Notes: a model not told the origin generated them from the sequence alone. A DNA stretch of 64,000 nt from Haloferax elongans ATCC BAA-1513 (GCF_000336755.1 NZ_AOLK01000011.1:160443-224442); one strand, 5' to 3'; positions 44,119-52,005 are shown, numbered from the stretch's first letter. Translations and numbers: made by a program.

Positions 44119-44829
44119 ATGAGTTCTGGTTCCCATCCTACAGACTGCCATCCACTGGCGCTCGACGTGTGTTCGTGCTCGCCGCCGACGATTCGAGCAC
44201 TGGACACACCGGTACGTCGGATGCTCATGCGCGCCCTCTTGCGACAGAGAACGGTCGAGTTCGCGGAGATTGCGTCCTTCCTCGACGCGACTTCCGCGGA
44301 GACGCTCCCACGTGAAGACGCGGTCCACCAGCAAGCGATGGTCATCTCAGTCCGCCAGACGCACCTCCCGAAGCTCGAAGCCGCAGAACTCGCTTCGGTC
44401 GACCGAGACGACGACGTCGTCGAACTCTGTCTCCACCCGGATATCTACGAGGGACCACTCACGCCACACTTGCTTGGTGCGGTGGACCAAGACGTGTGGA
44501 AGGCAGTCGCGACTGTCTACCGAGACCGACGCCGTGGTGAGGTCCTTACGCTGCTCGACCGGGCGACGTCACCCCAGACAGTCAGCACGCTTGCGTCCAC
44601 GCTCGCCGACACATCCGAGCAGACCGATGAGTACGCCCCCGAGCGTGGTACCGAAACGAAACAGGAGATAAAACTCGAACTGCACCACGCCCACCTCCCA
44701 CTGCTCGCGAACGTTGGGCTTGTCGCATACGATACCGACAGTGGTGCAGTGACCTACACGGGTGACAAGTGGTTCGAACTCTCGGCGTTCGTCGACACGC
44801 TTCCGCCACGGATGCACGCGAACACGTGA
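44119..44829 (+). CDS. Protein with two DUF7344-type winged helices
   Basis: 236 aa. Two copies of the haloarchaeal HTH domain: 'IRALDTPVRRMLMRALLRQRTVEFAEIASFL...VRQTHLPKLEAAELASVDRDDDVVEL' (about residues 25-110) and 'AVATVYRDRRRGEVLTLLDRATSPQTVSTLASTL...ELHHAHLPLLANVGLVAYDTDSGAVTYT' (about 128-220). The diagnostic (V/L)(R/H)xxHLPxL motif is in both. The upstream TATA-like ATAATAAAT (44102-44110) is only about 10 nt from ATG 44119, too near for a leaderless start, so either another promoter is used or translation begins at a downstream Met. Function: probably DNA-binding; target unknown. Confidence 0.78.
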   Translation: MSSGSHPTDCHPLALDVCSCSPPTIRALDTPVRRMLMRALLRQRTVEFAEIASFLDATSAETLPREDAVHQQAMVISVRQTHLPKLEAAELASVDRDDDVVELCLHPDIYEGPLTPHLLGAVDQDVWKAVATVYRDRRRGEVLTLLDRATSPQTVSTLASTLADTSEQTDEYAPERGTETKQEIKLELHHAHLPLLANVGLVAYDTDSGAVTYTGDKWFELSAFVDTLPPRMHANT

Positions 44830-44891
44830 GGTGGGCCGTGGGTTGAACCGACGAACTTAGTGGATAGTGAAGCGATGGGACAGACGACCTA

Positions 44892-45194
44892 ATGGACCGA
44901 ATCTCCGCCATCCGGAACATCGAGGACGCCATTCGCGACTTCGAGTCGGGTGAGGCAGACCTCGCAAGCACGGAACGACGTGTCGTGACCGTCCTCCGAA
45001 CGTTCGCGACGGAGTTCGAGACAGACACCGGTGACGCCGCCCTCGATGCGTGGAAAGCCGTCGGCGACGAGCGAGCGGAGGGCATCGTCGTCCTCGCGGC
45101 GACCGAGTCCGAAGCAGCCACGCGAGTCCGTGACCTCCTCTCCGAAGCCGCGGAGTCGTCCGACAGCATCGATTTCTCTGTCGAACGCGTCTGA
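44892..45194 (+). CDS. Small acidic helical protein, function unknown
   Basis: 100 aa. Begins 'MDRISAIRNIEDAIRDFESGEADLASTERRVVTVLRTFATEFETD' (two predicted helices with charged spacing) and then an alternating strand/helix 'DERAEGIVVLAATESEAATRVRDLLSEA'. Coding quality is good (strong third-position G/C). Not recognised beyond being widespread in haloarchaea. It begins a row of same-strand genes that runs to the MinD-like gene (48216), with gaps of 62, 72, -4, 99 and -4 nt. Confidence 0.72.
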   Translation: MDRISAIRNIEDAIRDFESGEADLASTERRVVTVLRTFATEFETDTGDAALDAWKAVGDERAEGIVVLAATESEAATRVRDLLSEAAESSDSIDFSVERV

Positions 45195-45266
45195 ACGCCC
45201 GCTCAACGCTACGCCGCTTCGACCGGTGTCGAACGATTTTTCTCCCGACTCCGTGACCCATCGCGC

Positions 45267-45605
45267 GTGCTGTTGGTCGTGACATACTCGAAGGCGGCAC
45301 GGACGACGCTCCGCAACATCTGTCGAACCCACGACGAGACTGTCGTTCGTCGGTTCGGGCGTGCCGCGCTCTTCGAGGAGACGGAGTTGGGTGCGTTTCT
45401 CGCGTTGCGGCTGCAAGCAAAACACGGCGCGGACGTGCAACTCGAACAGACGGAACCGTTCAACGAATTCGAAGCCGTTTCCGAGCCAGTTCGCGAGGCT
45501 GCTAACGCCTACGAGAACCGCGAGTCGCCGTCGACGCCCTACCGAAAATTCGCGTCGGGAACCGACCACCCGTCTCCCGACGAGATGCGTGACCGGGAGT
45601 TATGA
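45267..45605 (+). CDS. Conserved haloarchaeal protein of unknown function (112 aa, DUF7855-like)
   Basis: GTG start at 45267. 'LLVVTYSKAARTTLRNICRTHDETVVRRFGRAALFEETELGAFLALRLQAKHGADVQLEQTEPFN' gives a compact alpha/beta protein with basic and aromatic residues; a C-terminal 'STPYRKFASGTDHPSPDEMRDREL' is extended. I believe this family and the next two are listed as consecutive DUFs in haloarchaea, reflecting conserved clustering. Its stop overlaps the next gene by 4 nt (TTATGA), so translation is coupled. Confidence 0.75.
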   Translation: MLLVVTYSKAARTTLRNICRTHDETVVRRFGRAALFEETELGAFLALRLQAKHGADVQLEQTEPFNEFEAVSEPVREAANAYENRESPSTPYRKFASGTDHPSPDEMRDREL

Positions 45606-46453
45606 AGGCTGGACTGCCGGACGGGACGACGATTCGGGGTCGGGGAATCGACCTCTCTGCGTTCGACGTCGACGCCGACAGCGTGGTCGATGCGATTCGG
45701 TGTTCGACAGCCGACCAGCGCGGACTCCACATCGACTGTCCCGACCCGGGACCGGGACACGACCGTCTCGCCGTGGTTCCGGTCCCGAGTTTTTCACGCT
45801 CGCACGCCCTCGCCGCTGTTGGGCGCTCTCGTGGACTGACGACGCCTGTCGACGACGAACTCGACCGAATCGAGACGCGGCTTGCCGATATCGAACCGGA
45901 CACGGACACCGACGAGTCGCTCGAAGCGCTTCGGGCGGCCCGTCGTCGTCTTGCGACGGCTGGAGCAGACGAAGACCGGCTCCGAGAACAGGTTGCGACG
46001 CTCCGCGGGCAGTTGAACGCTCACCGCGACGCCGGTGACGAGGATGCGGCCGCAGCGGTCAAAGCCGAACTCGTCGAGACGACGACGAAACTCTCCGAAG
46101 TATCGACAGAGCGCATCGCGGCCGAACAGCGGCTTTCGACCCTCGAACGCGACGCGCGGCGCTCACGAGACACTCGCGAAGAACGCCTCCGCCTGCAGGA
46201 CGCGCTGGACAATCGCCGCCGTGAGGCCAGACAGTACCTCGCCGACACGCTCGAACCCGAGTTCGAGAGCACGGTTCGAGAACTCCGCAAACGCGGTGCT
46301 GACGTGGCCGACTCCCGAGCAGAACATGTCGTGCCCACGCTCGCCGCAGTCAAACTCGCCGACTTCTGTGCGCCGGTCGTCCTGACGACGCGCTTTTTCA
46401 CCGACGCCTCGACTGCCGCACGCGTGCTCGAGACACTGGTTATTCGAGTCTGA
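45602..46453 (+). CDS. Coiled-coil protein of unknown function (DUF7856-like)
   Basis: 283 aa. The N-terminal part has 'GTTIRGRGIDLSAFDVDADSVVDAIR' and 'VVPVPSFSRSHALAAVGRSRGLTTPVDDEL'; a long coiled coil follows (roughly residues 85-215: 'RIETRLADIEP...ALRAARRRLATAG...LREQVATLRGQLNAHRDAG...RLSTLERDARRSRDTREERLRLQDALDNRRREARQYL'). No membrane segment. ATG 45602 overlaps the previous stop, implying coupled translation. Together with the MinD-like ATPase at 47554 it could form a scaffolding/positioning complex; that is inference only. Confidence 0.75.
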   Translation: MKAGLPDGTTIRGRGIDLSAFDVDADSVVDAIRCSTADQRGLHIDCPDPGPGHDRLAVVPVPSFSRSHALAAVGRSRGLTTPVDDELDRIETRLADIEPDTDTDESLEALRAARRRLATAGADEDRLREQVATLRGQLNAHRDAGDEDAAAAVKAELVETTTKLSEVSTERIAAEQRLSTLERDARRSRDTREERLRLQDALDNRRREARQYLADTLEPEFESTVRELRKRGADVADSRAEHVVPTLAAVKLADFCAPVVLTTRFFTDASTAARVLETLVIRV

Positions 46454-46552
46454 GTATGCAACCGCGTCAAGGTGGGCGGTCGCTGCGGACAGTGGCGTGC
46501 CAGTGACCGTTGCGGGCATCGATTTATATACGAAAAGGCGGCCATCCTCGCC

Positions 46553-47557
46553 ATGGATTTCGACGTCGACGTGTCTGTCGCCGACGCCGTGGCGCTCGTC
46601 ACGGTTCGATTCGACAACACCACACCCGTCGACCAGCGGGTCAGACTGCGGAACCGCCTCGATGGACCGGTGTTGCCGCCGCGTCGGTCGGGCGTTCCCG
46701 AAGACGGATGGGACGAGACCGGATTCGAGGGTGTCGTCCCCGCCGACTCGACGCTGGCAGTTGGCTACGCCTGCGCGGTAGACGGCAGTGAAGACAACGG
46801 CAGTTCGCTCACGCCCGAAGACGCAGTTTCGGTCGACGTTCTCGGCCGCGACGACCCGGAAACGATTCCACAGCAGACCTCACCCGAAGACGCGATTCGC
46901 GAACTCGGGCCGTGTCGTCCGCCTGCTGACGTCGTTCCCACGCCACAGCCAACCCCGACTGAAGTCGCTGGGGAATCCGCATTCGAATCGGAGTCTGACG
47001 CTGGACCTGTGGCCGAGTTGGAACTAGAACCTGAATCTGAACCCGCTCCCGAAACTGCGTCGGTCGCTACAACTGACGACGTTGAGCGTGCTGCAGGTCC
47101 AGTCGAATCCCCGACCGACGAGGAGGTTGCGGCCGCAGTCGAACGGGAGACACCATCTACGGAGGTGTCGGAGCCGCGGACTGACCTGCCTGTCGACGAT
47201 GTTGCGGCGACCCACTCGCCTGCCGATGACGTTGAGGCCACCTACTCGTCCGCCGATGACGTTGAGGCCACCTACTCGTCCGCCGATGACGTTGAGGCCA
47301 CCTACTCGTCCGCCGATGACGTTGGGTCGTACCTCACGGCCGTCGAGCGCCGCATCGAACTCGCCGAGCGTCTCGACGGCGCGTCCGTCGAAGCGGCGGC
47401 GACTGCACTGGCGTCGAGCGAAGCCGAGGCGTCAGCCCTCTCGTCTCTCGCTGCAGACCGTGACGAACTTCGCCGACTCGCTGCCCGCGCAACTGCGCTC
47501 GCAGACCGCGCGGCGGACGCCGACCCAGATACGGACGCACTGCGGAGGTTGGCGTGA
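46553..47557 (+). CDS. Repeat-containing protein of unknown function (DUF7857-like)
   Basis: 334 aa. The N-terminal 95 residues look like a beta-sandwich ('VDVSVADAVALVTVRFDNTTPVDQRVRLRNRLDGPVLPPRRSGVP'). Then a very acidic low-complexity linker (about residues 120-215) leading into a 10-residue tandem repeat ADDVEATYSS (about 3 copies plus variants), and a C-terminal helical region 'SYLTAVERRIELAERLDGASVEAAATALASSEAEASALSSLAADRDELRRLAARATALADRAA'. TATA GATTTATATA at 46521-46530 is 23-32 nt before ATG 46553, so this gene can be a new transcript start. Its stop overlaps the MinD gene (GTGA). Confidence 0.75.
   Translation: MDFDVDVSVADAVALVTVRFDNTTPVDQRVRLRNRLDGPVLPPRRSGVPEDGWDETGFEGVVPADSTLAVGYACAVDGSEDNGSSLTPEDAVSVDVLGRDDPETIPQQTSPEDAIRELGPCRPPADVVPTPQPTPTEVAGESAFESESDAGPVAELELEPESEPAPETASVATTDDVERAAGPVESPTDEEVAAAVERETPSTEVSEPRTDLPVDDVAATHSPADDVEATYSSADDVEATYSSADDVEATYSSADDVGSYLTAVERRIELAERLDGASVEAAATALASSEAEASALSSLAADRDELRRLAARATALADRAADADPDTDALRRLA
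47221..47324 (+). repeat. 30-bp tandem repeat in the 46553 gene
   Basis: Units at 47221-47250, 47251-47280 and 47281-47310 are identical apart from the first base (GCCGATGACGTTGAGGCC...), and a fourth begins at 47311 and breaks off after about 14 bases. A more diverged copy precedes. Encodes ADDVEATYSS and is probably length-variable. Confidence 0.9.
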
Positions 47558-48216
47558 TTCTCGCCGTCGTCTCGGGGAAAGGAGGAGTCGGCAAGTCCAC
47601 GCTGTCGTTCGAGTTGGCCGCGGAACTGGATGCTGTCGTCGTCGACGCCGACCTCGGCATGGCGAACCTGCCGTACGCACCCGGTCCAGACCTCCACGAC
47701 GTGCTGGCGGGTCGCGCCGACCCGACTGAAGCCGTTCGGAATGGGGCGTCGGTGTCGATACTCCCCTGCGGGCGGACGCTCGCCGGTGCCCGCGCCGCCG
47801 ACGTTCGCCGTCTCGCAGACACGCTTCGCGCGGTCGAGGCCGCTTACGGCGATGTCGTAGTCGATTGTCCGGCCGGGATGCGCGCCGACGCAGGCGTGCC
47901 GCTCGCGGTCGCCGACGCGTGCCTCCTCGTCGCGTCGCCGAAACGCTACGCGCTGGCCGACGCGGTTCGGACGCGCGAACTCGCCCGCGAACTCGACTGC
48001 GGACTCGCTGCGGTCGCTGTCAACCGCGTCGTCGACGACCCGCCGGTGGATGCTTTCGCCGACGTACTCGGCGCTCCGACGACGGCGATTCCCGCCGACC
48101 CGCGGCTCGCAGCAGCAATCGAGGAGTTCGACCCGGCGGTGCTCGACGCGCCGAACAGTCTCGTCAGTACTCGGATTCGAGAACTCGCTGCTGCGGTGTC
48201 GACCTGTCGGCGCTGA
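47554..48216 (+). CDS. minD: MinD/ParA-family ATPase
   Basis: 220 aa. Deviant Walker A 'SGKGGVGKST' at residues 7-16 with the signature Lys9 as well as Lys14; switch regions 'VVDADLGMANLPY' and 'VVVDCPAGM' follow. So it is an intact ATP-switch protein of the MinD kind. No amphipathic C-terminal helix obvious beyond 'STRIRELAAAVSTC'. Haloferax has several MinD homologues; the one in this genome neighbourhood is, as I recall, MinD1. Starts with GTG overlapping the previous stop, so it is coupled to the 46553 protein and is the last gene of the cluster. Confidence 0.88.
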   Translation: MILAVVSGKGGVGKSTLSFELAAELDAVVVDADLGMANLPYAPGPDLHDVLAGRADPTEAVRNGASVSILPCGRTLAGARAADVRRLADTLRAVEAAYGDVVVDCPAGMRADAGVPLAVADACLLVASPKRYALADAVRTRELARELDCGLAAVAVNRVVDDPPVDAFADVLGAPTTAIPADPRLAAAIEEFDPAVLDAPNSLVSTRIRELAAAVSTCRR

Positions 48217-48283
48217 GGAGAAGTGCTGTTTTCCAGTCGCGTGTATCGAGCGATGTGGCTACTCGCGGCGTGCTTCGAAGCGT

Positions 48284-49150
48284 TCAGTCACGGAGTTCGA
48301 CGTACGTCTTCCGAAGGGTAACGGGCGTTACGTCCGCAACGTCCGCGGCGTCGGCTTGCGTGCAGTCCGCGCCAACGTCGCGGGCGGCGGTGTAGAGACA
48401 CGCCGCAGCGACGCCGCAGGGATTCTTACCGGCGACGAGACCGTCCTCGTGTGCGTCCGCGACGTATTCGCGGGCGCGGCGTTCCACGTCGCGGTCGAGG
48501 TCGAGTTTCGTCGCGAAGCGCGGGATGTACTCGGTCGGGTCAGTCGGTGCGACCGGGAGGCCGAGGTCGCGGTTGAGTGCTCGGTAGGCGGCGTGGTGTT
48601 CTGCTTCGGTCGCCTTCGCGACGTCGCAGACTTCCTCGACGCTGCGTGCGATGCCCGCGACGCGACAGGCGGCGTAGACGCAGGCGGCCGCGAAGCCTTC
48701 CAGCGACCGTCCGCGCAGGAGGTCTTCGTTCTGTGCGGACTCGAAGAGCGCACACGCCTGCTCGCGGATGTGGTTCGGAAGCGACAGCGCGCTCGTGAGA
48801 CGACGAATCTCGGTGAAGGCGTACACCTGATTCCGCTCGCGCTTCGACGAGATGCGGGCGCGGTTGTGCTGACGGCGCAGGCGGGCAAACTGGCGGCGCT
48901 TGCGTCCCTTGATACGCGTCGAGCGACCGATTTCGGTCGAGAGGCCGCGGTCGTGGCGGGACCGAGTAAGCGGTGCGCCCGTGCGAGCGGGGTTTCGGTC
49001 GTCGTCGGCGAACGAGCGCCATTCGGGGCCGTGGTCGATGCGGTACTCCGAGACGACCAGTCCGCAGTCGTTGCAGACTGTCTCGCCGGATTCGACGCCG
49101 AGGTGTCCATCGCATTCGGGGCAACCCTGGGTGGAACGTGCTTCACTCAT
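48284..49150 (-). CDS. tfb: Transcription initiation factor IIB (TFB)
   Basis: 288 aa. N-terminal zinc ribbon C10-x2-C13 and C26-x2-C29, a B-finger stretch 'EWRSFADDDRNPARTGAPLTRSRHDRGLSTEIG', then two cyclin repeats of about 90 residues ('EIRRLTSALSLPNHIREQACALFESA...' and 'YIPRFATKLDLDRDVERRAREYVADA...') ending in a wHTH-like 'TPVTLRKTYVELRD'. It recruits RNA polymerase to TBP/TATA. Haloarchaea carry many TFB paralogues; this one begins at ATG 49150, with reverse TATA TTTAAATACT at 49177-49186. Divergent from the 49313 gene with two palindromes between them. Confidence 0.95.
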   Translation of the reverse strand: MSEARSTQGCPECDGHLGVESGETVCNDCGLVVSEYRIDHGPEWRSFADDDRNPARTGAPLTRSRHDRGLSTEIGRSTRIKGRKRRQFARLRRQHNRARISSKRERNQVYAFTEIRRLTSALSLPNHIREQACALFESAQNEDLLRGRSLEGFAAACVYAACRVAGIARSVEEVCDVAKATEAEHHAAYRALNRDLGLPVAPTDPTEYIPRFATKLDLDRDVERRAREYVADAHEDGLVAGKNPCGVAAACLYTAARDVGADCTQADAADVADVTPVTLRKTYVELRD

Positions 49151-49176
49151 CACAATTGAAAATCGGGCTCGAAGGA

Positions 49177-49186
49177 GTATTTAAAC
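49177..49186 (-). promoter_or_regulatory. TATA box of tfb
   Basis: Reverse strand TTTAAATACT, 27-36 nt before ATG 49150. Confidence 0.55.
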
Positions 49187-49229
49187 ACGGGACAAAACGC
49201 CCCTCAATCGGTGATTAAGCGGGATGTAA

Positions 49230-49248
49230 CGTACCGGTTACCGGTACG
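49230..49248. repeat. 19-bp perfect palindrome CGTACCGGT-T-ACCGGTACG
   Basis: Nine-base arms around one central base, lying between the tfb and 49313 genes, 80 nt from tfb and 65 nt from 49313. Likely operator for a dimeric regulator. Confidence 0.6.
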
Positions 49249-49266
49249 CTTGGCTATCTATTCTGA

Positions 49267-49278
49267 TACCAAGTGGTA
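49267..49278 (+). promoter_or_regulatory. Palindrome TACCA-AG-TGGTA near the 49313 start
   Basis: Five-base arms with a 2-nt centre, 35-46 nt before ATG 49313, at the position of the BRE/TATA of that gene. The half-site TACC/GGTA is related to that in the larger palindrome at 49230. Confidence 0.4.
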
Positions 49279-49312
49279 ACGCTTTTGTTCTGAAACGCGA
49301 GAACATGGAGCG

Positions 49313-49834
49313 ATGGGGTTGTCGGACATAGCTGCGACACTGGAGACAACGACGACCGAACAGCGCTCGCGCCACGTTCCGACTGTGGACGATACCGATG
49401 TTTCACTCCGTACGCGATTCGAGACGCACGCGGACGCGCTCCCCTGCGCGCCCGCGGAAGCGGAGAGGGTTGTCGAGGCATACGGGTCGGGCACGACTGT
49501 CGGAGACAGTGCGCGTGCTGCCGGCGTCGCTCCGGTGACTGCGGCGAAGGTCCTACATCGCTGTGGCGAAGCGGGTGTAAACCCCCTCGCGCCCGAAGCG
49601 CGACGAATCGTCCGCGACTGGCTTGACGGACAACTGTCGCGCGCCGACGCGCTCGCACTTACTCGTGCGGACGAGTCGGAGTTCGCCTTGGCGACGTATC
49701 TCGAGACACACGACCCCATCGACCCCCTCGTCGAAGCCGTCGAGGGCGCGCTTACCGACCACGGAGATGCCTCCGTGGCGAAGCGCGACTCACTGGCCGA
49801 AACCATGAGTTCGGTCACCGACTTGCAGTTCTAG
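49313..49834 (+). CDS. HTH-containing haloarchaeal protein of unknown function (DUF7858-like)
   Basis: 173 aa. 'AERVVEAYGSGTTVGDSARAAGVAPVTAAKVLHRCGEAGVNPLAPEARRIVRDWLDGQLSRADALALT' contains a helix-turn-helix of the sigma/homing type (AARAAGVAPVTAAKVLHR). The flanking parts are acidic and helical. Possibly the product binds the palindromes in its own upstream region, but that is inference. ATG 49313; the neighbouring tfb is divergent. Confidence 0.78.
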   Translation: MGLSDIAATLETTTTEQRSRHVPTVDDTDVSLRTRFETHADALPCAPAEAERVVEAYGSGTTVGDSARAAGVAPVTAAKVLHRCGEAGVNPLAPEARRIVRDWLDGQLSRADALALTRADESEFALATYLETHDPIDPLVEAVEGALTDHGDASVAKRDSLAETMSSVTDLQF

Positions 49835-49945
49835 CGGGACACAAACGCCTCCCCCCACCACCTCCCGTTTTCGCACGCTGAGCCGTCGCTCTCGCGGTCG
49901 TTTCCTGCCCAGCACAGCTATCTTCTCAGGTTTCTAACCTCCTTT

Positions 49946-50401
49946 ATGGACGACACAACGAAGGCTAACTCGACGGTCTGGCCCGGTGGTACCCCACAAG
50001 TCGGACAGTCTGTCGAGCGGTCGCGGACGATTACACCGGAGGACATCGAGCTCTTCTCGGAACTGAGCGGTGACTACAATCCGCTGCACTACGACGAGAC
50101 GGTTGCTGAGAAGACGAAATTCGGCGAAATCGTCGTCCAGGGCGGCGTCACGAGTTCGATTCTCAACGCCCTCGTCGCCGAGGACCTCCCCGGTCCGGGG
50201 TCGGTGTTTCTCAACGTCAACTGGGATTTCACCGCGCCGGTCCGCCCTGGCGACACGATAGTCGGTCGCATCGAAGTGACTGCGGTCCGGGACGACAAGC
50301 CAATCACCGAACTCCTGACGACGGTCACCCGCGACGACGGGACTCGCGTCCTCGACGGGACGGCACTCTGTTATACGATGCCGATAGCGGACGCTGACTA
50401 G
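49946..50401 (+). CDS. MaoC-like (R)-specific enoyl-CoA hydratase
   Basis: 151 aa hot-dog protein. The catalytic Asp-x-Asn-x-x-His lies in 'LSGDYNPLHYDE' (D-Y-N-P-L-H), the overhang 'FGEIVVQGGVTSSILNALVAEDLPGPGSVFLNVNWDFTAPVRPGDTI' is the usual second half. It hydrates trans-2-enoyl-CoA to (R)-3-hydroxyacyl-CoA, supplying polyhydroxyalkanoate or lipid metabolism. Haloferax makes PHBV, so PhaJ-like use is possible. It stands alone in the cluster; start ATG 49946. Confidence 0.9.
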   Translation: MDDTTKANSTVWPGGTPQVGQSVERSRTITPEDIELFSELSGDYNPLHYDETVAEKTKFGEIVVQGGVTSSILNALVAEDLPGPGSVFLNVNWDFTAPVRPGDTIVGRIEVTAVRDDKPITELLTTVTRDDGTRVLDGTALCYTMPIADAD

Positions 50402-50445
50402 TGTTTTTCCCGCTGTGTGTGTCCTTCGACGGCTGATTTGCCGCC

Positions 50446-51189
50446 TCAGTTTCTCACGAACTCGCCGACTGACGACAACACGCCACCGGAGTCGAGCGCC
50501 TCAGAGACGTCGACGTCGAACAGGACCGACGCCACGCCCGCGACACTCGCGGCGAGGTCCGCGTCGTCTCGCCACGCTGGCGCGTCGGCGACGCGCCCCG
50601 ATTCGGTTTCGGGCACGACTGCGTCGGCGTCGTCGAGCGCGCCGAACGTCGAAATCACGGCGTCCACGTCGGCACCGACGTCTGCTGCGCGTGCCGTCAA
50701 CCGACCGATTGCGTCCGCGCCGCGGCCGGTCGCCGGTGCCACGAGCGCGACGCGGTCGCACGTCGTCGCCGCGGCGACAGTCGGGTTCGATGCGAGCAGC
50801 GGCGCGTCCACGAGCACGTGGTCGAAATCGTTGGCAGCGTCTTCGATACGTCCCTCGAACGCCTGTGCCGCGCCGGTGGTCATCGCCCGCGCGAATCGCT
50901 CGAACGGCGCGTCGGCGGGACAGGCAGCGACTCGGCCGTCGGTGTCGGTCTCAATATCGACGAGTCCGGCACCGAGTGGCTCGTCTGCGGCATCGGTCAA
51001 AAGCGCCGCCGCGTCGGGTGAGAGGTCACCCGCGACGTAATCCGAGAGTCCCTGTGTGGCGAATGCCGCATCGAGGATGGCCACGTCGCGGCCGTCGGCA
51101 GCCAGTGCCGTGGCGAGTTCGAATGTCAGGCGCGTCGCACCAGCGCCGCCGGTTGCGCCGACGAGCGCCGCGGTGGTTGGAACGGTCAT
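50446..51189 (-). CDS. ParA/MinD-fold protein without nucleotide-binding lysines
   Basis: 247 aa. The P-loop position reads 'VGATGGAGATRLTFELATAL' (residues 10-29): glycines are kept but the signature and Walker A lysines of xKGGxGKT are Thr and Ala. Other landmarks are present: 'DVAILDAAFATQGLSDYV' (switch I-like), 'FDHVLVDAPLLASNPTVAAATTCDRVALVAPA' (switch II). So it is a non-canonical ParA-like protein, either with unusual nucleotide binding or none. It is divergent in sense to its neighbours. Paired at a distance with the active MinD gene at 47554. Confidence 0.82.
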   Translation of the reverse strand: MTVPTTAALVGATGGAGATRLTFELATALAADGRDVAILDAAFATQGLSDYVAGDLSPDAAALLTDAADEPLGAGLVDIETDTDGRVAACPADAPFERFARAMTTGAAQAFEGRIEDAANDFDHVLVDAPLLASNPTVAAATTCDRVALVAPATGRGADAIGRLTARAADVGADVDAVISTFGALDDADAVVPETESGRVADAPAWRDDADLAASVAGVASVLFDVDVSEALDSGGVLSSVGEFVRN

Positions 51190-51287
51190 ACCGCGACTGG
51201 CCCGGTTTTCGGATTAATACCTTCGGTCGGGTGGGTGAATATACGGGTGGTAGGTGCTGATGGTAGCGAAAAACAGTGAGACGGCTG

Positions 51288-51704
51288 TCAGTTCGAGATG
51301 GCCGCTTCGATGTCGTCCATCTCCTCGTCGGAGAGGTCGGGTCGGGTTCCGCCGACGGCGTGGATGGGGCTGCCGCCGTCGCCTTCGAATCGTGGGACGA
51401 TGTGGACGTGGACGTGTTCGACTTCCTGTCCGGCGGCCGGGCCGTTGTTGACGCCGACGTTCGTCGCATCGGCGTCCACTCCGTCTTCGACACGCGGGAC
51501 GAGTTCGTCCACGGTCCGCCAGAGGTCCGCCGAAATCTCCTCGGGCAGGTCGTCGAGGCGGGCGTAGTGGTCCTTCGGCACGACAAGCGTGTGGCCCGGC
51601 GCGAGAGGGTTCACGTCGAGGAACGCCAGCGAGTGCTCGGTTTCGTGGACGATTCGGCCGTGGACGTCCTTCGCGGCGATAGCGCAGAAGATGCAGTCGG
51701 ACAT
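51288..51704 (-). CDS. HIT-family hydrolase (histidine triad)
   Basis: 138 aa. 'MSDCIFCAIAAKDVHG' with Cys4/Cys7, 'HTLVVPKDHYARLDDLP', and the triad 'HVHVHIVPRF' at residues 97-101. The sequence is that of the Hint/HINT-1-like group, nucleoside phosphoramidase or AMP-lysine hydrolase. ATG 51704 is chosen because the family starts with xxCIFC; the in-frame upstream codon (51743) adds no similarity. Located between the ParA-like gene and a small hypothetical gene, all on the same strand. Confidence 0.92.
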   Translation of the reverse strand: MSDCIFCAIAAKDVHGRIVHETEHSLAFLDVNPLAPGHTLVVPKDHYARLDDLPEEISADLWRTVDELVPRVEDGVDADATNVGVNNGPAAGQEVEHVHVHIVPRFEGDGGSPIHAVGGTRPDLSDEEMDDIEAAISN

Positions 51705-51831
51705 GGGTGAGGTGTTGGATGGTGTGGAAAAGAAAGTTCCCACCGATTACTCTGTGAGTGTCGCGGCGGTGGCTGATTCGTCAGTGCCGTCGCTGGGAAC
51801 GGAGTCGGTCGTTGTCGCCTCACTTGCTCGT

Positions 51832-52005
51832 TCACTCACTCACTCGCTCCGCCTCCTCGGACTTCGCGTCGGCGGCACCCCGCCGGAACTGCGCTGTGGC
51901 CTTCGAGACGCCGCGCTTGAGTGCGCCAGTGACGAACTTGACGCCCTTTACAAACGGACGAGCGACGAGTTCGATAAGCAGGTCCGCGATGATTTCGCCG
52001 AGCAT
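51832..52005 (-). CDS. Possible 57-aa hypothetical protein
   Basis: Reads 'MLGEIIADLLIELVARPFVKGVKFVTGALKRGVSKATAQFRRGAADAKSEEAERVSE': an amphipathic hydrophobic N-terminal half and a basic then acidic tail. The end runs into simple 'ctcactcactcg' sequence. It sits 51 nt downstream of the uracil-DNA glycosylase on the same strand. Coding potential is moderate. Confidence 0.45.
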   Translation of the reverse strand: MLGEIIADLLIELVARPFVKGVKFVTGALKRGVSKATAQFRRGAADAKSEEAERVSE

